From assembly GCA_023630585.1 (NCBI GenBank), contig CM042542.1:23357207-23421206 (forward strand): 64,000 nucleotides of DNA, read 5' to 3'. Shown piece after piece: positions 16,150 to 27,419 of this stretch. Numbering within the stretch: position 1 is the stretch's first letter; each line of letters begins with the position of its first letter. Below the pieces are notes generated by a model that did not search any database, had not been told where the DNA came from, and worked only from the letters and a program-made list of their open reading frames with translations. The DNA is from Cranoglanis bouderius (taxonomy: Eukaryota > Chordata > Actinopteri > Siluriformes > Cranoglanididae). A program made the translations under genes and the position numbers.

Positions 16150-18690
16150 TGGCAGATAAGAGGCTTTTAGTACAAACTAATAGAGCAGAGATACCCTGCC
16201 CTTGCTCTTCTTCTGCACAGTGAATAGCTTACAGATAGGATGAAGGGGTAGTGGGTGTTGCAGTGGTACACCACATGCTCTGAGGAGGAGTGCAGAAGAT
16301 CAAACTGATTCCCAATTTGGTTAAAGAGGTGTAGACCTTTGTCATCATAGATGTCCTTCAGATAGTGAACAGCTGTATTACCCCAGTGAGCTGTAGTAAT
16401 GGGTTTCCCTCCAATTAGTGTCCCTCTATTGTTGAATATAACTGATAGTGTGCTACTTACATGATATTTTACAGCCTTTTACAACTAATCACCACATCTG
16501 AATAAGATGGGATATAATGGGGTCCAGGCACAGCTGGCACTGCTTATTACACATCTTAACAAAAAGGATATCTTGAAGTTTTCAGGGGTTTACCATGTTC
16601 TGCTCACCAATAAGAGACAGGAGTTTGGGGGTTGAGTCAAGTGAGAGGAAAATTCCAAATCCTAAGTACTTGAAAGTGTTGAACAATGGGAACAGCAGCT
16701 GGAATAAATGATGCTATGGCAGATTCATTTAATGGTGAAATGGCAAATTTTGAGCAGTTAATTTTAAAGCCAGATAGGCATCCAAACTCCTCACAGATGG
16801 TTAAAAGATGAGGTATAGACTCTGTAGGATTTTCCAAAACGCTAACACATCATCAGCATTTAAAGCTAAGTGATGGTGAGTATCATGAACAGAGATGGGT
16901 AGCACCTTGGAAGACTGGTGAATCATCTGAGATAAAGGCTCAAGAGAAAGAGTGAAAAGTGCTGGACTAAGGGGGCCCCCTGGTGTGATGAGCTAGAAAC
17001 TGGAACCAGAGAAGAGTAGATGTGTCCCGTTCACACAGATGCAGAGGGATTGGCATATAATACTTTAACCATATGGATAAAACTTCCCTGAAGCCCATCG
17101 TTTTAAGGACTGACCATAAGAAAGACCATTCCAACCTGTCGAAAGCTTTCATAGCGTCGAGAGATAACACTGCTACAGGAGCATTCATATGTGCTGCAGC
17201 ATCCATTATGTGAAGATGTCTGATGTTATCTGATGCTAGTCTAGATTTAATAAATCCTGTCTGATCACAGATTACTAATGTTGGCATGTGGTGCTGAAGG
17301 TGACGGGCGAGTAGTTTGGTGTAGATTTTAAGGTCAGAAGTCAGAAGACTGAGAGGTCGGTAACTGGCACAATCAACTGGGTCCTTATCTTTTTTCAAGA
17401 ATAAGGATATTAGGGCTGTATATTAACTTCCCTTAAAAATCTGCCCATTTCTATGGAGTAGTTAATCATATTCATGAGAAATGAGCCTATTTATCCCAGA
17501 GGTACATCCCTTCAGTCCAAGCTAGATAGCTGAGGAGGTTTAACTCACTTAGAAAATTGTCCCATCTCTCCTGATGTAGTAATATTTCTGATGTGTATAA
17601 GCTGGAATAAAAAGATGGGAAACTATCATTTATCTCTTTAGGATGAGGGGTAATATTACCATTTGGAGTCTTAATGGCAGGAAGGTCTTCAAACTGCTCA
17701 CTAGTTCTAATTCTCATAGTTAAGAGATGACTGGGTCTGGCACCTTGGAAATAGTAGCACTGTCTAGTCCTATGGGTCTGAAACTCTGAACGCTGATTTA
17801 GAATATCATTTATTTCTTTTTGGACCAGATCTCTCTGTAGTGCCACTTGTTCTGAGAAGCCATGCTTGGTGTTTCAGCAAGGAGGAGTTTAACCTGCATC
17901 TGATGGCCCGCTTGGACAAGCTGTTTAAGGAGGCAGAACAAAAAACCCCTTTCTGATCTGACAAAGCTATCGGGAGCAAGATGACATGACTGATGCTGTG
18001 AAAGAGTTGTGGAGAGGAGAAAAGAACATCAATTCAGGAGAAACATCTGTGCCTAGCTGAAAAGAAAGAGTAATCCTTAACTGTAGGGTTTATTCATCTC
18101 CAAGTATCTACAAGTCCTAAGCTACTAGCAGAGCTTAGGAATGCAGAGATGTGGCTCGCTCCTGTTCTCTGAACTTCGATAAGCTGGAACTATGGAGCAC
18201 CAAGTCCCATATCACGTTAAAGTCTCCGCCTACTATTAAGGAATAATGAGGTAATTTTAGCATTTTCTGGGTAATTGTATCCTAGAAGGTTTTGTCAGAT
18301 GTGTTTGGAGCAGACACAGAGATTAGAGCAGTATTCCTGCTGTTGAGTTCTATCTTAGCAAATTGTTTAAAAAAAGGAGTTAATCAGTTCTCCACCATAT
18401 AGTTACCCCAGCTAGCCTCAGCAGGCCCAGTCCAAGCACAGTCGCCCCAGCGAGCTAGAGCCAACCCCGCCTATGTAGTATCTGGGGACATTTGTAGAAT
18501 CGCGCCGCTAGCAACCGTTTCCTAACAGGCCGAAGCTAGCAATTAGCCTAGCTAACCCGGCTCAGGCGGCTAGGAGGGTGGTCCAGTGGAAAAGGAAAAA
18601 AAAGAGAAGTTAATCTCATAGTTAATCTCGGAGCAAACGGTCTAAACAGCCATCATGTTTAGTCGGTCACGTGACTCCCCCTGTTTTGGA
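16150..18690 (-). pseudogene. L1-type LINE remnant (ORF2 endonuclease to reverse transcriptase)
   Basis: Minus-strand pieces in 5' to 3' order are: endonuclease-region scraps (about 18000-18420); QKEINDILNQRSEFQTHRTR and NITPHPKEINDSFPSFYSSL (17846-17487); KDPVDCASYRPLSLLTSDLK with LVICDQTGFIKSR and AVLSLDAMKAFDRLEWSFLW (17398-16967); and CEEFGCLSGFKINCSKFAI (16837-16637). The RT blocks YRPLSLL, DQTGFIKxR and DAxKAFDRLEW are diagnostic of vertebrate L1. The FADD box is not found and frames are broken, so it is inactive. The element lies in the NLR intron, in the same orientation. Confidence 0.85.
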
Positions 18691-19224
18691 GGTTTTTGAA
18701 ACCGAGTGCAACAGCACAAGCAGCGGTGGTAAGAAAAACACACAGAATGGTATGAAGGGTGAAGTCTAACGAGCCCAGAGCTGTAGATTCAAGGTGATGC
18801 CAGGTGATTACACAGAGGGACACGCCCCCTACATTTGAGCTTAATTTGGGCTAGAATGTTTGATCCGGTTTGGGTGACGTGTCCGGTAAACGTCATCAGC
18901 AGTGGTGTTACGGACGCAGTCGCCAGTGTAATGAACGTGAGCAAGGTGGACTATTTACTCACCATCATTTTCCCTAAAATGTGTTTGGAGGCGAAACTAA
19001 AAGTTGATAGATTGAGCACACATTGTCTAATCAAAGTACAAATGACACAAAAGGACAGATGACAGAACTGTAAGTTTAGTGTTTTTTAGTTTAAACAAAA
19101 GAGTTACAGCTTTTCTGTTTACCGTGTTTGTTATTCAGAGGAAACGCAGCATGAACCCAGTCGAGCATCACACACTTAAACCACTAAACATTATAAACCA
19201 CTAATGAAGCTCCACATCTACTTT

Positions 19225-19229
<5 letters not shown>
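18691..19229. other. Intronic spacer
   Basis: A plus-strand frame at 18835-19062 has no recognisable protein features. Nothing else is supported. Confidence 0.3.
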
Positions 19230-19263
<34 letters not shown>

Positions 19264-19274
19264 TGTGTGTGTGT
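19230..19274. repeat. (GT)n microsatellite abutting the proximal LRR exon
   Basis: About 45 bp of GT on the + strand, (AC)n in the sense of the NLR gene, starting directly at the splice donor. Confidence 0.92.
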
Positions 19275-19276
19275 AC

Positions 19277-19450
19277 CTCAGTATCTCCAGTGTACAGTGT
19301 GGATTCTCCAGTCCAGCAGAGAGCAGCTTCACTCCTGAATCCTGCAGGTTATTGTTCCTCAGGTCCAGTTCTCTCAGTCTGGAGGAGTTTGAGCTGAGAA
19401 CTGAGGACAGAACTCTACAGCTTTCCTCTGTCAGATCACACTCACACAGA
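19277..19450 (-). CDS. NLR leucine-rich-repeat exon (proximal copy)
   Basis: The exon is 174 nt, the standard LRR exon length in this family. It has acceptor TTTCTCTTCCAG and donor GTACAC. It encodes LCECDLTEESCRVLSSVLSS then NSSRLRELDLRNNNLQDSGV and KLLSAGLENPHCTLEIL. Two LRR-type units carry the LxxLxLxxNxL pattern. Phase 2 in, phase 2 out, so such exons can be duplicated without changing frame. The intron begins with (AC)n directly after the donor. The exon itself is intact even though the gene upstream is broken. Confidence 0.85.
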
Positions 19451-19785
19451 CTGGAAGAGAAATGATGAAATATCAGAAGTCTGATCTCAAACACACAAAC
19501 ACAGCCATAATCCAGCTAAAGTTGATGATGTAACAGAAATGTGAGTGTGTTTCTCTCACACACAGAAATCAGAGGACAGGACGCCACATCAGCACATTTA
19601 CAGGAGCAGCCACGTCTTTCTGCACTCCACAATCTCTCAGCTACAGTTTATTATAACACCATTAGCTCATCTACATAACACACACATGTGAGAGCGAGCA
19701 GCTACACACACTACACTCTGATCTGTCTTCAAGTTTCTACAACCAACACTGCAGATATAGTGCATTTTATTACAGAAAATAAAGA
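19277..19785. repeat. Duplicated exon-intron segment, copy B (partner 14575-15079)
   Basis: Same orientation as copy A, about 4.7 kb away. Homology ends at ACAGAAAATAAAGA, where copy A turns into (GA)n and copy B into unique sequence. Confidence 0.88.
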
Positions 19786-20630
19786 ATTATACATCTCTAC
19801 ACTACCAGTTAATAACATGCCAATACTAGTGGTACTTTACAGTCAGTTATATGTTGAATTCCACAGAGACGGTAAAACGGTGTGTGTTGTTCTCTGGGCT
19901 CGTACAGTTACAAATCTGTCACCTGGAGACCTCTGATTTTACACACACACTGGTTCAGGTGTTTGGTGTGGACCCGAGTACAGGTGGAGTGTTCACATAC
20001 GTCCAAACAGATCCAATCTAAAGAGAAAGTTTGATCGGTCCAAACCAAACAAGGTATGTGTGAAAGTGTCCTTCTCTCTCACATGTGTCCCTCAGTGCAG
20101 ATAGGGCTGTGTGATATGGTGATACATATCATAGGACCAGAAGATAGAATAATGAACAATGTCTATTGATAGATATTTTCCTATATCCTCTATATCACCA
20201 ATCTCACATTTTGTGTTCATATTGTTCCCATTTTGACAGTGTTGTGTTTTTCTTCTTCTCATTGGTGAACTTCTGTTCAATGTCACTTACAAATAAAAGA
20301 AGAAAAGAAAAAGTGCCTTTCACCATTGGTTTAGTTCACAAAACAATCCAAAAGCAGTCATGAATACATGCAGTTATTTTGTACAGATGATTTTTCCATC
20401 AGTTTTAGAGAAAAGTTAATAAATGGTGATATAAGATTGTGTCCATATGGCCCAGCCCTCAGTGCAGACATAACGTGTTAGTGTAAAAAGTCCAACAATC
20501 TTCTGGAACAGTACCAGAGGTTTGTTTAAAGATGATTAGAGTAACTATTAACAAGCATTAATCCAAACAGTGCAGTTCAGTCTTACATTAAAATAACAAA
20601 CCATGCAGTAATACATTTATAAATAAAAAT
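19786..20630. other. NLR intron between the NACHT and first LRR exons
   Basis: A+T-rich, with no element recognised with confidence. The phrases GGGCTGTGTGATATGGTGAT at about 20105 and ATATGGCCCAGCCCT at about 20445 look like inverted ends of a small dispersed element. Confidence 0.35.
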
Positions 20631-20636
20631 ACTCAC

Positions 20637-22418
20637 TCAGCTTTTCTGGAGGCTTTGACCACTGGCAGCAGCTTTAGAAGACATTCCTCTGATGGGTAAT
20701 ATCTACTCAAATCAAACTCATCCAGCTCCTGTTCTGAGTTCAGTAACACAAACACCAGAGCTGACCACTGAGCAGGAGAGAGTCTGGTTCCTCTGAGACG
20801 ACTGTTACCTCCTCTGTTCAGGTAAGTTTGTACTTCCTGCACTAGAGAATGATCGTTCAGTTCATTCAGACAGTGGAACAGATTGATGGATTTCTCTGGA
20901 GATGGATTCTCCCTGATCTTCTCCTTGATGTACTGGACTGTTTCCTGTTTGCTGTGAGAGCTGCTTCCGGTCTGTGGCATTAAGCCTCGTAAGAGAGTCT
21001 GATTGGACTCCAGTGAGAGACCAAGAAGGAAGCGGAGGAACAGGTCCAGGTGTATATTCTCACTCTGTAAGGCCTTGTCCACTGCACTCCTGAGGAAATC
21101 AGACATGTTTGACTTTCTGAAAAGATCAGACAGATCAGTGGTTTGTTGTTGTGTTACAACAATATTTATTTTTAGTTATTTCTGCTGATGAAGGAGAGAA
21201 ATGTGTAAAGTAGCTAGAAATTCCTGAACACTCAAATGTACAAAGCTGAACACCTTCCCCAGGTGAAGCCCAAACTCCTCTCTGAAGATTTGGGTACACA
21301 CTCTGAGTACACTGACACTTCTCTCACATCAATGCCACACTCGCTCAGGTCTTCCTCATAGAAGATCAGGTTTCCTTTCTCCAGCTGTTAGAAAGCCAGT
21401 TTTCCTAGTGCCAGGATACTCTCTCTGGTCTGCTGAGGATCAGGGTCACATTTCTGATGGTACTTTTGGTCCTTGTGTTTGATATGAAAGATCAGGAAGT
21501 GTGTGAACATCTGAGTCAGAGTCTTGGGGATCTCTCCACTCTCTGCTTCACCCAACATACTCTCTAGAACAGTGGCTGAGATCCAGCAGAAGACTGGGAT
21601 GTGGCACATGATGTAGAGGCTTCTTGAAGACTTCATGTGTGAGATGATTTTATTGGCCAGGCTCTGATCACTGATCCTCTTCCTGAAGTACTCCTCTTTC
21701 TGAGGATCACTGAACCCTCGTACTTCTGTTACCTGATCTACACACTCAGGAGGGATCTGATTGGCTGCTGCTGGTCGAGAGGTTATCCAGAGGAGAGCAG
21801 GGGGAAGCAGGTTCCCCTTGATGAGGTTTGTCAGCAGCACATCCACTGAGGGTGACTCTGTCACATCACACAATCTCTCATTCTTCTGGAAATTTAGAGG
21901 AAGTCGACACTCGTCCAGACCATCAAAGATCAACACCACTTTGTAGGAGTCTATTAATTGTAGTTTTCTAATTTCTGGGAAAAAGTGATGAAGAAGATTC
22001 AGACTGAGATGTTCCTGCTTCATCAGATTCAGCTCTCTAAAGGGAAGTGGAAACATGAAGGTGACGTCCTGATTTGCTTTTCCTTCAGCCCAGTCCAGAA
22101 TGAACTTCTGCACAGAGACTGTTTTTCCAATTCCAGCAACTCCTTTAGTCAGCACACTTCTGATGGACTTGTCTTTAAAGAGCTCATTACGTTTGATGGG
22201 TGTCTCCTGTGTTGCTGGTCTCCTGGACGCTGTCTCAATCTGTCTCACCTCATGTTCATTATTGACATCTCCACTCCAACCCTCTGTGATGTAGAGATCT
22301 GTGTAGATCTCATTCAGAAGAGCTGAGCTTCCATGCTGTGAGATTCCTTCATTAATTCTTTTAAACTTCTCTCTCAGGTTGGATTTCAGATTTGTCTGAT
22401 ACACAGAGGCCACAGACT
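20637..22418 (-). pseudogene. NLR gene, FISNA-NACHT exon (disrupted)
   Basis: The acceptor is TTTGTTTATTAG; the donor is GTGAGT at 20636-20631. FISNA (about 22390-22220) reads LKSNLREKFKRINEGISQHG..LYITEGWSGDVNNEHEVRQIE. The NACHT Walker A is GVAGIGKT (about 22147-22122); Walker B is VVLIFDGLDECR (about 21942-21907); the sensor region has LLWITSRPAAANQIPP. Lesions: TAA at 21390-21388 where relatives have Gln (after LGKLAF); a 1-base deletion near 21291-21312 (in YSGVCTQIF); and TAA at 21178-21176. Beyond them the frame recovers as SDLFRKSNMSDFLRSAVDKA and runs to VVKASRKAE at the donor (the segment from ATG 21106 to 20637). With three independent lesions, a single sequencing error is unlikely. 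Confidence 0.87.
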
Positions 22419-22705
22419 CTAATAAACAAAGTAATAACAGTTTTAATGTAAAATCACTGAGCACAATATAAAATGTAAAGTTCTTTCAAATGCTGCTGTT
22501 CATTATTGATTCATGTACTAAATATTACTGAAGGAACAGGACCATTGTACAGAGGAACCACAAGCTGGACCACGAACAGAACAGAAAAGCACCAGATGTA
22601 CATGATACTAAACTCAAACTTCAAACTAAAAGTGTTCATATCTAACACTATTTCCTCTCTCTAAAGTGAACCTGATGGAATAAAGCCATGACTCAGAGCT
22701 CTTAC

Positions 22706-22910
22706 TGTTCTGCAGTGTGTTAGCGAGATCTGTGTGCTTCATGGTCTTCAGGACGTGCAGTGTGATCTTCAGCGCTCCCTCTCTGACACTGTGCAGATCC
22801 TCCTCATCCTCCACTTCCCTCTCAGTGCATGCTGGGTAATCTGGACTCAGGAGCTTCCTAAACCTCTTCAGCTCATTCTTTATCAGAGTGATGACTTTGT
22901 GTTCCAGCTC
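22706..22910 (-). CDS. NLR gene, coding exon 3 (N-terminal helical segment)
   Basis: Acceptor TTTCTAACCAG; donor GTAAGAG. It encodes ELEHKVITLIKNELKRFRKL then LSPDYPACTEREVEDEEDLH and SVREGALKITLHVLKTMKHT, ending DLANTLQN. This helical segment precedes FISNA in teleost NLRC3-like proteins and resembles a degenerate pyrin/death-fold domain. The 205 nt leave one base, which joins AG of the next exon as Lys. Intact. Confidence 0.85.
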
Positions 22911-23144
22911 CTGGTTAGAAACACACAGGAACAGATCTAAATATTAGAACGTTACACAGTGAGAGATGCTTTTATTTTATCAAAAGAAGAAAAGTCTCTT
23001 TCTATTACCACAGTTACAACTGAAATTCTGTCTGATTACCCATAATGCAGCTGCACATCCATAAACCTGTAAACTGTCATTATCTTAAATAAAAACCCTG
23101 CAACCTGCTCACACACAAGTTACACACATTAAAAAGACACACAC

Positions 23145-23199
23145 CTTGAATATGGAGTCCAACTGATTTCTGCTGATGTTTGATTTCTTCTTTTGTGGT
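23145..23199 (-). CDS. NLR gene, coding exon 2
   Basis: The exon is 55 nt between acceptor GTTCACAG and donor GTGTGTG. It reads (R)PQKKKSNISRNQLDSIFK, a basic linker typical of the same leader. Phase 2 in, phase 0 out. Intact. Confidence 0.82.
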
Positions 23200-23634
23200 C
23201 TGTGAACAAATAAAACACATGATGTAATATGGACTATATGTTTTCATAGCTGCACAACACACACTAATAAATACAGAGACAGATATTTAACACTATCCTC
23301 TTAACACAATACACTAAGTTCAGGATTTCCTCACTGACACTAACATGTTTAGAAACAAATGTTTGAATGAATGAATGAATAAAATAGTTGTATAGTCATT
23401 AATGTCCCAGGTGTAAATGTTGTTGTGTAGCACCACAGACCCTCCAGCTCAGGGACTGCAGGCTGAACTGAACTCTTAAAGCAGTTTTCCTCACTGCCAG
23501 TCCGAGAGCTGCAGCACTGCACAGTTTAGTGTTTTACTGCTTCAACACCTGATAAAGCTCATGAAGGGCTTCATAATGAGACCAGTGAGTTTGATCAGGT
23601 GGAACACTGCTGTAAAACACCTCACTATACTGAC

Positions 23635-23750
23635 CTCACATCAGGAGAACTGACTCTGTCTCTGAAGGTAATTGGACGTCCCATTGATGCGTCACTCTTC
23701 ATGGACACACAGCTGGGTTCTGGTGAGTCTGATCTCTTTCCCTCCATCAT
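23635..23750 (-). CDS. NLR gene, first coding exon
   Basis: Tandem ATG ATG at 23750-23745 opens MMEGKRSDSPEPSCVSMKSD then ASMGRPITFRDRVSSPDV. It ends AG before donor GTCAGT at 23634. This N-terminal segment is the common leader of teleost NLRC3-like proteins (..EPSCVSMKSD.SM..P..F). The 116 nt give 38 codons plus two bases; the next exon's first A completes Arg. Intact. Confidence 0.85.
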
Positions 23751-25250
23751 TCTAGAATTACAACAGAAATATCAGCAATAATTAATACTCTGCTGTCTCA
23801 GCACTGTTACACAATGTGTTCATCATTAAACACCAATCATTCCATCTTTTTAATTCAGCTACAGTCTGCACACTTATTCAAACAGGAGACACGCCTCATA
23901 CCTCAGGAATTACACTGATGTCAGGAGTCCCAATCACAGCTAACTGACTCAGCTGGGTCTTAAAGCCTGTAGAGTTCACTGACTCAAAGCTATGCTGCTC
24001 TTATGCTACACATTACACAGTCCTTTTTACTCTTCTCTCAGTGAATGATTTCTCTGAACTGTTCTTAGATCAGATCAGTGATATATTCACTGCTATTAAA
24101 CACCTTCAACCAAAGTTTAGTTCCTCTGTTAACTAGTGAGTGTTTAGAGATACAGATCTGTTCCCATGAGACGGTGTGTATTTATTGCTGGTGAATGTAA
24201 AAGTCTTTCTTTAAGTCCTGTTTTCCAGACACACTCATGTTGGAGGTCATGTCTCCTTCTCCAGATTACAGCAGGACACACGTTTACTTCACTCCAACAT
24301 CGGTGTGTTAAATCAAACCCTGTATCAGCACAGAGTTCACTTACAGGAAATAGTCACGGTATCAAGTCAGAAAACAACCTGTGTACATTCAAACTTCAGT
24401 ACAAACCCACACAACTCTTCTGCATCTAGTGTCAGTTCAGTGTGTTTATATATTATAGCTTTAGATTTAGATACTGTCACAGAGACATAGTTCATTACAA
24501 TATAAATGAACCAATAAACAAACATATAAATAAATCATTAAATACATGTCCATGTAAACATCCCACACTGATATAAACCTTGGAAATTACATCTGTGATT
24601 TACTTTTGCAGCATTTCTTTATACCTAACATCCCCATGTTTGTTCTGCCCCACCACCATCACCTGGTATGAAATTCAGGAATTTCTAACAAAAAGTGCTG
24701 TTAATCCTCCAACACTATTGGGCCCTGAGAGCCACCGTACCCAGGAAGTGGAACACAGAATTCAGGGTAGGTGTGGGTTTAGTGTGGGCCAGTGTGGGCA
24801 GGGCAAACCCACACTAATCCCACATGGGCCCCAAATTAAATGGACTTCAAATTACACCTGGTTATGCTGTCACCTTGCTGTGGTTCAGAATTAATTAATT
24901 AATTTTATTAATACCAAAGTTACATCCTGTTTAGTATGAAATTCCCTCTCTTTGTTTCACTGGAGGATCCAGAGGTGGAGCCAGTGCTGAAATCTGATTG
25001 GCCCCTGAAAGGGCCCTGTCCTGTCACTCATGACTGATCTACATCAGAGCTCTCCATCAGCTGTCGGTTCATTTGAAATTCAACTCTTGTACCGATTTCT
25101 TTCCACCGCATCTCGTAATGGCTGCTGCTCAGACACTGTGTTTTCATCGCCCTCGTCCACTTAAGCTTCAATGGTAAGGACCTATTCAACACTTTAACTA
25201 ACGTCTCAAAGGACATTAGTGCTACTGTCACTTATCTTCTCTTTGTCTAA
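23751..25250. other. Upstream flank of the NLR gene
   Basis: No first non-coding exon could be fixed. At about 24755-24850 the GTGTGGG/GTGGGC-rich phrases (TAGGTGTGGGTTTAGTGTGG, CCCACATGGGCCC) resemble a common teleost dispersed repeat. The rest is unremarkable. Confidence 0.3.
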
Positions 25251-25288
25251 TGTTAGGAAGCTAGTTAGCTACAACAACACACTAGTTA

Positions 25289-26116
25289 GTTTATTAGCCA
25301 GTTAGCTAGGCTAAGCAACGTTTAATGGTAGCTAGCTAGCTAGGCTAAGCAACGTTTAATGGTAGCTAGTTAGCTAGGCTAAGCAACGTTTAATGGTAGC
25401 TAGTTAGCTAGGCTAAGCAACGTTTAATGGTAGCTAGTTAGCTAGGCTAAGCAACGTTTAATGGTAGCTAGTTAGCTAGGCTAAGCAACGTTTAATGGTA
25501 GCTAGTTAGCTAGGCTAAGCAACGTTTAATGGTAGCTAGTTAGCTGGCTAAGCAACGTTTAATGGTAGCTAGTTAGCTAGGCTAAGCAACGTTTAATGGT
25601 AGCTAGTTAGCTAGGCTAAGCAACGTTTAATGGTAGCTAGTTAGCTGGCTAAGCAACGTTTAATGGTAGCTAGTTAGCTAGGCTAAGCAACGTTTAATGG
25701 TAGCTAGTTAGCTAGGCTAAGCAACGTTAAATGGTAGCTAGTTAGCTAGGCTAAGCAACGTTCAATGGTAGCTAGTCAGCTAGGCTAAGCAACGTTCAAT
25801 GGTAGCTAGTTAGCTAGGCTAAGCAATGTTTAATGGTAGCTAGTTAGCTAGGCTAAGCAACGTTCAATGGTAGCTAGTCAGCTAGGCTAAGCAACGTTCA
25901 ATGGTAGCTAGTCAGCTAGTTTAATGGTAGCTAGTCAGCTACGTTAAGCAACGTTCAATGGTAGCTAGTCAGCTAGGCTAAGCAACGTTTAATGGAAGCT
26001 TGTCAGCTAGGCTAAGCAACGTTTAGTGGTAGCTAGTCAGCTAGGCTAAGCAACGTTTAGTGGTAGCTAGTCAGCTAGGCTAAGCAACGTTTAGTGGTAG
26101 CTAGTTAGCTGGCTAA
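25289..26116. repeat. 34-bp minisatellite, about 24 copies
   Basis: The unit is built from TAGGCTAAGCAACGTTTA and ATGGTAGCTAGTTAGC (34 bp). Some copies lack AG in GCTAGGCT, giving GCTGGCT (32 bp). The left copies are nearly identical with GTTTAATGG; the right third drifts to GTTCAATGG, GTCAGC and GTTTAGTGG. This gradient shows homogenisation on the left and decay on the right. The unit is rich in the palindrome GCTAGC/AGCTAGCT and in AACGTT. Confidence 0.93.
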
Positions 26117-26247
26117 TTAGTTAGGTTTCACACATTAGGTCACAGCTGCACAGTTCAGGGAAGTAAAATATTGTGGCTGACACATAAACCCTGTAATGTT
26201 TGGTCCTGCCACACAGCCACAGTCATTAACTGTTGTAAATAAAACTA

Positions 26248-27161
26248 AGGCCTGGTTCACAGATACTCCGTGTGCAGTACGTATTGCAGTACGTATGCAG
26301 TGTGGAAGCAGCACGCGCTCATTGACGTGTTTGCAGTGTGCAGCTGATCCACGGTGGAACACATTCAGAAAAGGACATGAAGGTGGAGGGTGACTGGACT
26401 TTGAATGAAGTTCAGAGCAACACAGTACAGTAATACAATCTTTCATAGACATATTCATGTTTAAACACAATAAATATAAACAATGTAATATTCCAGTCAT
26501 TACTTCTGTATAGATTTATATATTCTGTTGCTCAAGCAAGTGGCAAAACATTTAAACATGGTACTTCTCTTATGTGAAAAGGTATCACAAACATTTTAAA
26601 TGAAAACCAGCAGCTGAGGAACCTGCCTCCCGTTTACATCTTTATACAAGAAATCCTGCAGGTCGTACACAACTTTCTCCCACCACCGGCCTGTCACGTG
26701 ATTGCTGTTTTCTGCTGAGATGCGCAGTCACACAATATAACATGCTGTGTCGTGTATTTCACATGAAAAATTTATACTTTAGATATCATTTTGACAGCAT
26801 TAGATATTTTGTCAACTCCTGGTAAGTGTTTTGGTTTTCTTTGCTTTACCCCAGGTTTAAAGTAATAAGATGAAAAACACTAGTATACCTTAATTATATG
26901 CTTTTATGGTGAAATTACTACATTTTCCTTTCAATCCGTGTTCATTTTGACCACGAACAATCCGCTGTCACGTTAATTCAGCGCATGCAGCACAGCAGAA
27001 ATAGACTCGGTGCAGAAACGATCGCTGCAGTGCTGCACCGCACCGCTCCTGCGACGCACTGGCCACGCCGCATCCGTCAGCAGTGTGAATGCTCTAACCT
27101 GTTAACACTGGCACGGAAAACAATACGCACTGCAAACGGAGTCTGTGTGAAACAGGCGTAA
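26248..27161. mobile_element. Non-autonomous DNA transposon with terminal inverted repeats
   Basis: The left end GCCTGGTTCACAGATACTCC continues GTGTGCAGTACGTATTGCAG. The inverse of the right end reads CGCCTGTTTCACACAGACTC then CGTTTGCAGTGCGTATTG. They match over roughly 40 bp with a few changes. Subterminal parts on both sides are rich in CpG and GCAGTG/GCACGC words. No transposase is encoded. A flanking target duplication was not evident, so the superfamily (hAT-like by look) is uncertain. Confidence 0.65.
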
Positions 27162-27419
27162 TGCTGCGTCCCATACAAGTGGTAGCTGGGAAGTGCACGG
27201 AGACTTCGACACGGAGCTTTGACTTGAATGGAGTGCAGCATAACGTTAATCAGTGAAGCTAATGAGAGATGAATGAAGAGAATGAGGGAGTGAAGATGGA
27301 GGGAAGTTGGAGAGAAGAGGGAGTAGTCTGTGTCCTTCAGGAGATTGGACTTGACAGTCATGGGGATCGGGCAGTAGAAACTCATGGTTAACTAGGTCAA
27401 ATTGAGTTAAACTTCACTG

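Larger units (their letters stand above)
14575..23750 (-). pseudogene. NLRC3/NLRP12-like NLR gene, disrupted in the NACHT exon
   Basis: Exon order on the minus strand is 23750-23635, 23199-23145, 22910-22706, 22418-20637 (FISNA-NACHT), then LRR exons 19450-19277 and 14748-14575. All junction phases fit (2, 0, 1, 2, 2), so the model is internally consistent. The family comprises cytosolic nucleotide-binding immune receptors, greatly expanded in teleosts. The large exon has two in-frame stops (21390-21388; 21178-21176) and a 1-base deletion near 21291-21312. Its coding length is one base short of a whole frame. As read, translation would end after the ATPase core, before the helical domains and LRRs. 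A further C-terminal domain (B30.2 in many relatives) is not seen. An L1 remnant fills the last intron. Confidence 0.83.
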
